From positions 920 to 9,095 of the forward strand of contig DHVZ01000074.1 in NCBI GenBank assembly GCA_002412925.1: a stretch of 8,176 nucleotides of DNA, in the 5' to 3' direction. Every line of letters starts with the position of its first letter. Position 1 is the first letter of the stretch. The translations under genes and the position numbers were made by a program. Below, one piece after another: positions 1 to 5,544 of this stretch. The notes beneath the pieces are model-generated. The model worked only from the letters and a program-made list of their open reading frames with translations. It ran no database searches and was not told where the DNA came from. This DNA comes from Anaerolineales bacterium UBA5195. GTDB lineage: Bacteria; Chloroflexota; Anaerolineae; Anaerolineales; Villigracilaceae.

Positions 1-2
1 GT

Positions 3-935
3 GAGTTCTCGAAACGGGATATCGATCCCCTGCTGGCGCGTCTGAATCAACTGGTCGAGTCCATCGACCACCGCGCCAACCTGGACGGGTTGGCCCTGTT
101 TATCAACCATGAATTTGCGCGCGCTTTCTCCCTGCCCTTCCCGCTCAAGGAACGCGTAGCAGTGGATGAAAAATTCGCTGTCCGCGACCTGGTTTACGTT
201 CTGAACCGTTCCCCGCGCTACTGGGTGTTGGTGCTGGGCGAAAAACCGACCCGCCTGTACGAGGCAACCCGCGATACGCTCATCGAAATCACCGAAGGCG
301 GTTTTCCGATGATACACACCGGCCCCGGCGGCGAAGCGCCCCTGCCCGGAGGATTCGGAATCAAGAAATCTGCTTACCGCGATGAACGCCACCGTCAGTT
401 TTTCCGCCAGGTGGATGCCGCCCTGCGCCCCTTCCTGCTCGAAGACCCACTGCCCCTGGTGATGGTCGGCGTCGACCGCTATCGGGCTTTTTTCAGCGAA
501 GTCAGCGCCCACAAAGACGCCCTCCTCGCCAGCCTGGGCGGCAGCCACGGCAGGACATCGGCCCACCGCCTGGGAGAACTGGTCTGGCCGCAAGCCAGGG
601 AAGCCCTGGCAGAATACCGGAAGAAATACCTGACCGAGTTGGAACAAGCCATCGGTGAAAAGAAGTTTGCCTCGACGATAGGGGAAGTCTGGCGATTGGC
701 GCATGAGGGGCGCGGACGGCTGCTCCTGGTTGAACAAGACTATCACGCCCCGGCGCGCATTGACGAATCTGGCCTGCACCTCGAAAAAGCGCACGACACC
801 AACGCGCCCGATGTTCTCGATGACGCGGTGGACGAAGTTATCAAAACCGTGCTGGAAAAACAGGGACAGGTAGTGTTTGTCGAAAACGGCGTCCTGGAAC
901 AACATCAGCGGATTGCGCTGACCCTTCGGTATTAA
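3..935 (+). CDS. baeRF-family (Balon-like) ribosome hibernation factor, 5'-truncated by window edge
   Basis: The frame is open from the left edge, so 310 codons are visible and the true start lies outside; the internal TTG at 90 is not a credible start. I recognise the protein from family memory as a bacterial homologue of archaeal/eukaryotic release factor 1 (baeRF superfamily, which includes the hibernation factor Balon). Visible hallmarks are a middle-domain stretch NRSPRYWVLVLGEKPTRLYE at visible residues 68-87, then a GGFPM/GPGG/GGFG glycine-rich segment, YRDERHRQFFRQVD, and a typical last helix and strand, DDAVDEVIKTVLEKQGQVVF near residues 273-292, ending RIALTLRY. In Balon, related proteins occupy the ribosomal A site of dormant ribosomes with EF-Tu; that role here is inferred. 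No membrane segment or signal peptide is seen. It converges on the SLC13 gene and shares no operon with the visible genes. The exact baeRF subfamily is uncertain. Confidence 0.75.
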   Translation, partial: EFSKRDIDPLLARLNQLVESIDHRANLDGLALFINHEFARAFSLPFPLKERVAVDEKFAVRDLVYVLNRSPRYWVLVLGEKPTRLYEATRDTLIEITEGGFPMIHTGPGGEAPLPGGFGIKKSAYRDERHRQFFRQVDAALRPFLLEDPLPLVMVGVDRYRAFFSEVSAHKDALLASLGGSHGRTSAHRLGELVWPQAREALAEYRKKYLTELEQAIGEKKFASTIGEVWRLAHEGRGRLLLVEQDYHAPARIDESGLHLEKAHDTNAPDVLDDAVDEVIKTVLEKQGQVVFVENGVLEQHQRIALTLRY

Positions 936-959
936 TTCAAAGCCCATGAAATTGCTGGT

Positions 960-1007
960 AAAAGCGGTGGTTGCTCCATCAGAGAGCAACCACCGCTTTT
1001 ATTTTTT
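960..1007 (+). terminator. Intrinsic terminator between convergent genes
   Basis: A perfect 17-bp stem (960-976 with 984-1000, 7-base loop) begins aaaagcggtggttgctc. On the plus strand a run of six Ts follows at 1002-1007. It lies 24 bases after the stop of the baeRF gene and 24 bases before the stop of the SLC13 gene. On the minus strand the stem itself ends in four Ts, so it may also serve the transporter, though less well. Confidence 0.93.
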
Positions 1008-1031
1008 GCAAAAGATATCTGAATGTGAAAA

Positions 1032-2807
1032 CTAAAATGGCCAGAAAATCAAAATCAAGGGGATTGCCACGGCTACAACAATTAGCTCAAGCACCAAACC
1101 CATTCGCCAGTAATCCCCAAATTTATATCCGCCTGGTCCCATAACCAAGGTATTCGATTGGTGTCCAATTGGCGTTAAGAATGCGCATGATGCACCGATC
1201 GTGATTGCCATCAGGAATGGGTCAATTGATGCATTCATGCCCTGTGCCACGCTTATGCCAATCGGCGCCATCAAGACTACGGCCGCAGCGTTGTTGATCA
1301 CATCAGACAAGAACATCGTACTTACTAAAACGATGATCAACATGACCGCAGGCGTGATCTGGCCGGAAAACCCAAGAAGAGAATTGGCCACCAGTTGTGC
1401 GCCTCCGGTGGTTTCCAGCGCCTCGCCAACAGGGATCATCGCACCTAATAGAATGATGATCGGCCAGTCAATGCTCTCATATGCTTCGCGTAAGGAAACA
1501 ATTTTTAGGACTACCATCAACACAACAGCCGCAACAAAAGATACTTGGGCAGGAATTAGCCCCAAGGCCGATATCAATAAGGCTGCGCCAAAAATACCCA
1601 AAGCTGGCAGCATTTGTCTCGGATGTCCAATTCGCAAACTGCGGCCTGCTAACGGAAGACACCCAAGAGTTTCTATTACTTGTTTTATTGTTTCGATATG
1701 ACTCTGCAAAAGCAGAACATCTCCACTGCGAAATCGGATACGGTCAAGACGGTTACGGAAAATCTGACCTTGCCGGGCAATTGCCAGCAGGTTAACACCA
1801 TAATTTGCCCGCAAATTTAGGCTTCGTGCCGTGCCTCCCAGGGTAAGTGAGTTTGGCATAATAACAGCTTCAATTATTGTTACATCATCCGATTCCAAAT
1901 CAGACTGGCCAATTGGTTTACTGCCAACAAGTTCCAAGCCTGCAGCATCGACCATTTTTTTGAGATTCTCAGTATCCGAGCTAACAATAAGAATATCTGC
2001 CGCTCGTAGTTTGCTCATCGCTGAAGGCTCCATTCGACGCTCTCCATCACGTATTAAGCCAACTATATTTACATCAGCTTTACAAAACAGGTTGACTTCA
2101 CGCAAGCGTTTTCCATTCAGCCCCGAATCTTCCGGAATTATTACTTCAGTGACATAGTTTTCAATTTCAAAAAGACCCTCTGAAGAAGATTTTCCTTGAC
2201 GAACAGGGATTAACCGCCAGCCAATCAGCCCGATGAATAATAAACCTGCAATTGCAACGCCTACCCCAACTGGAGCGAAATCAAACATACCAAAAGGTTC
2301 TGCGCCTGTCTGCTGCCGGAACGAGGCGGCTATCATATTCGGCGGTGTGCCAATCAGCGTAGTCATTCCACCGAGAAGAGAGGCAAAAGCCAGAGGCATC
2401 AACAACCTGGATGAAGAAAGTTTTTTCTTGCGGGCAAGTTGTAAGACCACTGGCAGCAAGAGCGCTAATGCGCCAACATTATTCATAAAAGCAGATAGGA
2501 TGGCTACAATAGTGGTCAGGGCCAATAGCTGAACGGTAACTCCACCTTTTAGACGCTCTAATTGATGGCCAATCCAATCAACAATTCCTGAATTCTGCAA
2601 TCCTCGACTGAGTACCAGGACTGCGGCCACCGTAATAACAGCTGGGTTGCTAAAACCACTAAACGTTCGACCGACAGGAATAAGCCCTGTCAAAGTCACA
2701 ATTAACAAGGCTATCAGCGCAACAATATCGTATCGCCAGCGACCAGTGATAAACAAAAAAAGCGTAAGTATCAATGTCGAAAAAATGATCAGTTGCCCGG
2801 TTGTCAT
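1032..2807 (-). CDS. SLC13/DASS-family permease with two RCK_C (TrkA_C) domains
   Basis: This is a 591-residue inner-membrane transporter of the SLC13 (divalent anion:Na+ symporter, DASS) family. A membrane half (about residues 5-200) contains FMNNVGALALLLPV (107-120) and TLIGTPPNMI (150-159). A soluble insert of two RCK_C/TrkA_C domains follows (about 212-295 and 307-388). The second membrane half (about 398-590) contains FLSDVINNAAAVVLMAPIG (499-517) and a PIGHQSNTLVMGPGGY stretch (546-561). The paired hairpin motifs with Asn-Asn and Ser-Asn-Thr are the substrate and sodium sites in this family. Members carry sulfate, dicarboxylates, citrate or other anions; the substrate cannot be read from sequence. 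I chose the ATG at 2805-2807, preceded by GGGAG at nine bases. Upstream in-frame starts would overlap the likely promoter and lack a ribosome binding site. It is transcribed alone. The RCK_C pair suggests ligand gating. Confidence 0.9.
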   Translation of the reverse strand: MTTGQLIIFSTLILTLFLFITGRWRYDIVALIALLIVTLTGLIPVGRTFSGFSNPAVITVAAVLVLSRGLQNSGIVDWIGHQLERLKGGVTVQLLALTTIVAILSAFMNNVGALALLLPVVLQLARKKKLSSSRLLMPLAFASLLGGMTTLIGTPPNMIAASFRQQTGAEPFGMFDFAPVGVGVAIAGLLFIGLIGWRLIPVRQGKSSSEGLFEIENYVTEVIIPEDSGLNGKRLREVNLFCKADVNIVGLIRDGERRMEPSAMSKLRAADILIVSSDTENLKKMVDAAGLELVGSKPIGQSDLESDDVTIIEAVIMPNSLTLGGTARSLNLRANYGVNLLAIARQGQIFRNRLDRIRFRSGDVLLLQSHIETIKQVIETLGCLPLAGRSLRIGHPRQMLPALGIFGAALLISALGLIPAQVSFVAAVVLMVVLKIVSLREAYESIDWPIIILLGAMIPVGEALETTGGAQLVANSLLGFSGQITPAVMLIIVLVSTMFLSDVINNAAAVVLMAPIGISVAQGMNASIDPFLMAITIGASCAFLTPIGHQSNTLVMGPGGYKFGDYWRMGLVLELIVVAVAIPLILIFWPF

Positions 2808-2870
2808 CTTTGGTCTCTCCCAAGTTATGAAATAGCAAATTTGAATGCTAAAACGCCTTTGCCGAGTGCA

Positions 2871-2895
2871 ATTATATTCACGCATTCCGTGAATA
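2871..2895 (-). promoter_or_regulatory. Putative promoter -10 with overlapping operator palindrome for the SLC13 gene
   Basis: On the minus strand an exact TATAAT (2871-2876) lies about 64 bases upstream of the chosen ATG. Immediately upstream and overlapping it is an inverted repeat with 8-base arms, tattcacg and cgtgaata (2875-2882 and 2888-2895), around a 5-base centre. The palindrome fills most of the spacer between -10 and a -35 region that is poorly conserved (no good TTGACA at 16-18 bases). That layout is typical of a repressor site, or of an activator-dependent promoter. The regulator is not in the window. Confidence 0.5.
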
Positions 2896-3203
2896 ATACA
2901 AAAGCCTGTTTATTTGTTTCGGCAAAATACGATTCTTGCCCAGAACCTTGCCAGGGCAGCGAAAGCTCCCACTTTTTTACCAGAAAAATTCACGCAGAGA
3001 AAGGCTTAAACTTCTGTCATGTGACGATTTCTAGAAAGAAACATACTCGGCCTCTTGTGGGTATTCAACGCATTAACCGCCCCAGCACCTCGTTGTCAAA
3101 TTTCGAACAGCAGACCATGTGCAAATCCACAGCCCTGCATCATGAAAAGGAAACATCTATGGGCATGTGGCCTAATAAAGAGACATTAAATATCTCAATC
3201 TGA
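2896..3203. other. Intergenic stretch without a recognisable gene
   Basis: About 300 AT-rich bases lie between the SLC13 promoter and the mini-IS. Open frames crossing it (one of 136 codons on the plus strand) have no ribosome binding site, overlap the promoter and the transporter start, and read as low-quality protein. I see no tRNA-like fold, tandem repeat or terminator. A short palindrome, atctca-atc-tgagat (3192-3206), abuts and slightly overlaps the left end of the neighbouring element. Confidence 0.5.
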
Positions 3204-3446
3204 GATTGATTACCGGACAGTTTTAATAAAGGGACGATTGCTGCTTGCCTGGCTTATCTCTGGATCATCTACCTCGGCATGACAGCCTTGCAAACCAATC
3301 ACGACAAACTCATTCACCGTACTGACCGTTCGGACTGGAGCATTTTTCGCATGGGCTTGGCTTTTCTCGACTATTGCCTGAGCCATGATTTGCCCTTGCC
3401 TGTCTCGTTTTGCCTGCTCAACATTAAATCTGTCCGGTGATCAATC
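3204..3446 (+). mobile_element. Miniature insertion element (internally deleted IS, probably IS4-like)
   Basis: A 243-bp unit is bounded by 24-base inverted ends: 3204-3227 (gattgattaccggacag followed by ttttaat) and 3423-3446 (attaaatctgtccggtg followed by atcaatc). They match at 22 of 24 positions when one is reverse-complemented. The core accggacag is perfect. Between them lie only the last 70 or so codons of a transposase, whose stop codon falls inside the right end, as is common in real IS elements. The unit therefore keeps both ends but has lost most of the transposase, which fits a non-autonomous derivative movable by a full-length relative. A clear target-site duplication is not visible because the flanks are themselves partly inverted. 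Confidence 0.7.
3210..3440 (+). pseudogene. Transposase C-terminal remnant (IS4-like DDE family)
   Basis: The frame reads from just inside the left inverted end to a TGA at 3438-3440 and encodes about 76 residues. It contains ACLAYLWIIYLGMTAL, then IHRTDRSDWSIFRMGLAFLD and a tail PLPVSFCLLNIKSVR. I recognise this as the C-terminal helical tail found after the catalytic glutamate region of IS4-like transposases common in Chloroflexota and cyanobacteria; the family call is from memory. No start codon with a ribosome binding site is present, and the catalytic DDE residues and N-terminal domain are missing, so no functional protein is expected. The join between the left end and the transposase tail near 3228-3231 marks the internal deletion. 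Confidence 0.65.
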
Positions 3447-3488
3447 AAGGATATGCAATTTTTCGCAATTGTCTAGATGTAGCACGCC

Positions 3489-3570
3489 GTCACCCTGAGT
3501 GCTTTCCCCAAGTAGCATGACAAAATAACAATGTTGCGAGGGCGGTGCTTTTCCGCTCGAAGCAATCTCC
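3489..3570. repeat. Degenerate dispersed palindromic repeats (REP-like)
   Basis: Two short units lie in tandem. The first (3489-3524) starts gtcaccctgagtgctttcc and ends with tagcatgaca. The second (3531-3570) reads atgttgcgagggcggtgc and, after ttttccgctc, ends gaagcaatctcc. Both resemble the 'gtcaccctgag...' and 'gtcattgcgag...gaagcaatctcc' repeats scattered through intergenic DNA of Chloroflexota and some other bacteria (known from memory). The second can fold through gcgg/ccgc. The copies look decayed. Function is unknown. Confidence 0.5.
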
Positions 3571-3799
3571 AATCCGGTAATATTCCCTTGCGCTGCCCGC
3601 CAGGGCAGGTCTACCCGCATAACGGGAAACTGCTTCACCACACCGCCCTGCGTTCAGCGCATGGAAGTACGGCTCCCAGCGACATTTCAGTGGGCTTTGT
3701 AAAAGCCGTGGCCAGCACGGAGCGTGCTGTTGGGCTTGAAAAAATCCCCCAAGTGGCGGAGTTCAATACTCCCCAGTCGATGGATGCAGCCCGGGAGTG
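3571..3799. other. Structured spacer upstream of the DUF3597 gene
   Basis: No gene is recognisable here. Several small perfect hairpins can form: ctgccc-gcca-gggcag (3593-3608), ggcttt-gta-aaagcc (3693-3707) and cagcacg-gag-cgtgctg (3713-3729). Open frames across it on both strands lack ribosome binding sites and match no family I know. It may be decayed repeat DNA, or part of the leader of the next gene. Confidence 0.4.
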
Positions 3800-3847
3800 T
3801 TTATCGTATGATAAATTGAATCACAAATCACCCAAAAGGAGTGTAAT
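3800..3847 (+). promoter_or_regulatory. Upstream region of the DUF3597 gene: palindrome and strong ribosome binding site
   Basis: A palindrome tttatc-gtat-gataaa (3800-3815) contains a TATGAT that could act as a -10, but no convincing -35 is seen. A strong Shine-Dalgarno, aaaaggag, lies six bases before the ATG at 3848 and fixes that start. The promoter assignment is weak; the ribosome binding site is clear. Confidence 0.4.
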
Positions 3848-4180
3848 ATGAGCATATTTACTGATATCCTTGGAAAAATCCTTGGAAAGATCAAAAGTCT
3901 GGTTCCCGGTGCAAATTCCATCTCAGATGTTAACCTTACCGCCGAACTTGACAAGTTGGCTGATGGTAAGGGACTTGAATGGAAAACTTCCGTGGTTGAT
4001 TTTTTGAAACTGATTGGCGCGGACAGTGGCAGAGATAATCGGGACGCGCTCGCAAAAGAGCTGGGTGTTGACGCCAGCTTTAAAAGCGGAAGCGCAGAGA
4101 TGAACGAGGCCTTGCGAAAAGCCCTCTTCAAGAAGATTGCTGAAAATGGCGGGAAGATCCCTGGTTCGCTATTAGATTGA
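3848..4180 (+). CDS. DUF3597 domain-containing protein
   Basis: This is a 110-residue soluble protein of unknown function that matches the DUF3597 pattern by memory. It has an N-terminal amphipathic stretch, MSIFTDILGKILGKIKSLV. The C-terminal domain has LEWKTSVVDFLKLIGADS (43-60), then RDALAKELGV (65-74) and a tail of SAEMNEALRKALFKKIAENG (82-101) ending GGKIPGSLLD. Most family members carry an Ala/Pro-rich linker between the two parts; here it is replaced by a short stretch (about 20-36), making this a compact version. No signal peptide, cysteine or catalytic motif is visible. The ATG has a strong AAAAGGAG six bases upstream. It stands alone, converges on rplL and shares the terminator at 4312-4342 with it. 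The family is sometimes seen as a small stress- or envelope-associated protein, but no role is established here. Confidence 0.82.
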   Translation: MSIFTDILGKILGKIKSLVPGANSISDVNLTAELDKLADGKGLEWKTSVVDFLKLIGADSGRDNRDALAKELGVDASFKSGSAEMNEALRKALFKKIAENGGKIPGSLLD

Positions 4181-4311
4181 AAATAACAACATTACCGCTC
4201 TTGCCGCCGTTTTCTTTGCCATTAAGGTTCTCCAAATCTTTTTAGAAATGGACACCCGCGCTGGCAGGTCGTTCAGCCACGCCACCTGATAGAATCTCGA
4301 GATCAAGAATC

Positions 4312-4342
4312 AAAAAGGACACCCACGCGGGGCGTCCTTTTT
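4312..4342. terminator. Bidirectional intrinsic terminator between DUF3597 gene and rplL
   Basis: The stem aaaaaggac / gtccttttt (4312-4320 with 4334-4342) continues after one mismatch through ccc/ggg to a 5-base loop. T-runs lie at the stem ends in both directions. It sits 18 bases beyond the rplL stop on the minus strand and about 130 bases beyond the DUF3597 stop on the plus strand. It ends the ribosomal operon without any rpoB following rplL. Positions 4181-4311 hold nothing else I recognise. Confidence 0.93.
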
Positions 4343-4360
4343 GTCATTTCAGGTCAAAAA

Positions 4361-4741
4361 CTAGGCAATTTCGACGACAGCGCCAGCTTCTTCAAGCTTC
4401 TTCTTGGCGTCCGTTGCGGCTTCCTTGCCCACACCGGTCAGGACTTTGCCACCGGCAGTTTCGGCCATGGTCTTGGCTTCGCCAAGCCCCAGGCTGGTCA
4501 ACTGGCGGATGACCTTGATGGTCTCGATCTTCTTCGGGCCAGCGTCCTTGATTACCACGTCGAACTCGGTTTTCTCTTCGACGACTTCAGCCGCGGCGGC
4601 TGGGCCGGCGGCGGCAGCCATGGCAACCGGAGCAGCGGCAGAAACGCCCCACTTCTCTTCCAGGGCCTTGACCAATTCAGCAGCTTCCAGGACGGAAAGC
4701 TTGCTCAGTTCTTCAACGATTTTTTCGAGATTAGCAGCCAT
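4361..4741 (-). CDS. rplL: 50S ribosomal protein L7/L12
   Basis: This is a 126-residue acidic stalk protein. Dimers of it bind the C-terminal helix of L10 and recruit EF-Tu, EF-G, IF2 and release factors to the 50S subunit, stimulating their GTPase activity. The N-terminal dimerisation domain spans about 1-33 (EELSKLSVLEAAELVKALEE). An Ala/Pro-rich hinge follows at 34-55. The globular C-terminal domain spans 56-126 with the factor-binding helix IKVIRQLTSLGLGEAKTMAE (75-94). The length is normal for the family. The ATG at 4739-4741 is preceded by AAGGAG at ten bases. It is the last gene of the operon, 66 bases after rplJ, and its expression is expected to be coupled to rplJ through the L10 leader. 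It ends at the bidirectional terminator. Confidence 0.98.
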   Translation of the reverse strand: MAANLEKIVEELSKLSVLEAAELVKALEEKWGVSAAAPVAMAAAAGPAAAAEVVEEKTEFDVVIKDAGPKKIETIKVIRQLTSLGLGEAKTMAETAGGKVLTGVGKEAATDAKKKLEEAGAVVEIA

Positions 4742-4807
4742 TTCTTAAAAACTCCTTGTTCAGAGAGGAAATTTATTTGAGAATAAAACGAAGCGCGTAA
4801 CAACCGA

Positions 4808-5338
4808 TTACGCGGCAGCCTGGGCCTGATCAGCATAGGCGCGGATGACAGAGGCCAGCGAGCGAGCCGGTTCGGCAAGTGTGCGGACGAGTTTTCCGGC
4901 CGGGGCCTGAATGACGCCCAACAATTGTGCGCGGACAACGGGCAGCGGCGGAAGTTCGGCGAGTGCTTTAACCTGCGCAGGGCTGAGCGCCTGCTTATCG
5001 AGGAAGCCGCCTTTCAGCTTGATCGCTTCCATCTTGGTTGTCGCTTCAGTCAGCGCCTTGGTCGTGGCGGCGGCATCTTTGAATGCAAATACCATCGCCG
5101 TGCTTTTTTCCAGATATCCATCAGGGACAGTCATCCCTTTGTCTTCCAATGCCCTGCGAACCAGTGTGTTTTTGACGACATGAAACTCGCCGCCGGTATC
5201 ACGCACCTTTGCGCGAATGGAATCGAAATCAGCCATTCGGATGCCAACATATTCGACCAGGACGACTGCCTGGCTGTTATCCAGCCACTGCTTGTACTGG
5301 TCCAACACTTCTTGCTTCTTTTCACGTGTGAGAGCCAA
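4808..5338 (-). CDS. rplJ: 50S ribosomal protein L10
   Basis: This is a 176-residue protein that anchors the L7/L12 dimers to the 23S rRNA stalk base beside L11. The N-terminal rRNA-binding domain carries VVKNTLVRRAL (54-64). The C-terminal region LAELPPLPVVRAQLLGVIQA (126-145) leads into the long helix that holds L12 dimers. The tail is alanine-rich. The start is a TTG (5336-5338): the strong Shine-Dalgarno AAAGGAGGT lies seven bases upstream, the family N-terminus (start residue-ALTREKK) begins exactly there, and no in-frame ATG exists nearby. It is preceded by a long leader matching the L10-leader RNA, so autogenous control by L10(L12)n is expected. Confidence 0.98.
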   Translation of the reverse strand: MALTREKKQEVLDQYKQWLDNSQAVVLVEYVGIRMADFDSIRAKVRDTGGEFHVVKNTLVRRALEDKGMTVPDGYLEKSTAMVFAFKDAAATTKALTEATTKMEAIKLKGGFLDKQALSPAQVKALAELPPLPVVRAQLLGVIQAPAGKLVRTLAEPARSLASVIRAYADQAQAAA

Positions 5339-5359
5339 AGTTTTTACCTCCTTTCCTTA

Positions 5360-5395
5360 AAAGTCTTTGCCTGACAAACGCCAGGCAAAGACTTT
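5360..5395 (-). promoter_or_regulatory. Perfect 14-bp hairpin, candidate attenuator in the rplJ leader
   Basis: In the transcript AAAGTCTTTGCCTG pairs perfectly with CAGGCAAAGACTTT across an 8-base loop. It is followed by only one further T and then AAGGAAAGGAGGT, the rplJ ribosome binding site, about 10 bases away. The stem is strong but the U-tract short (four Ts counting the end of the stem), so it could be an inefficient terminator (attenuator), an RNase III site, or a stabilising or ribosome-access element working with the L10 leader. Confidence 0.6.
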
Positions 5396-5424
5396 GTTCC
5401 CCCTGCGGGGGACGGGAGATTTCT

Positions 5425-5495
5425 CTCAGTCTTCACCTGGGCAGGAAATTAAGCCCCGAGCATGCTCATGGGCACCCGCCGTCTTTGGCGAAGTA
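5425..5495 (-). ncRNA. Ribosomal protein L10 leader RNA (core)
   Basis: In the 206-base spacer between rplA and rplJ, the transcript reads GCCAAAGACGGCGGGTGCCC, a short hairpin around GAGCATGCTC, then GGGGCTTAATTTCCTGCCC and AGGTGAAG. GGCGGG pairs with CCTGCC (one G-U pair) and GCCC with GGGC. This is the conserved pattern of the L10-leader family, bound by L10(L12)n to limit rplJL expression. The match is by eye. Immediately after it the mRNA can form a small GAAA-capped hairpin and a CCCCC-GCA-GGGGG hairpin. Confidence 0.8.
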
Positions 5496-5544
5496 GTTTG
5501 TCAGTTTCAGCAAACAAGTAGGAGCTCGGCAATGCCGCGCCCAC

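Noticed and set aside
2808..2885. Longer N-terminus for the SLC13 protein
   Set aside because: The extra 26 codons lack a ribosome binding site, run through the TATAAT/operator, and are unlike the hydrophobic start of the family.
2793..3203. 136-codon plus-strand open frame over the transporter start and spacer
   Set aside because: It has no ribosome binding site, overlaps the SLC13 start and promoter on the other strand, and its composition is not protein-like.
3183..3429. acattaaat (3183-3191 and 3421-3429) as a target-site duplication of the mini-IS
   Set aside because: The right copy starts two bases before the right inverted end and runs into it, inside the element, so it cannot be a flanking duplication; an AT-rich 9-mer can recur by chance.
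3489..3570. CRISPR array
   Set aside because: There are only two unlike palindromic units, with no regular repeat-spacer pattern and no cas genes.
3441..3851. Open frames on both strands in the spacer before the DUF3597 gene
   Set aside because: They overlap each other and the dispersed repeats, have no ribosome binding sites and match no known family.
4294..4303. Palindrome atctcgagat as an operator
   Set aside because: It is a short isolated 10-base palindrome far from any start; chance occurrence is likely.
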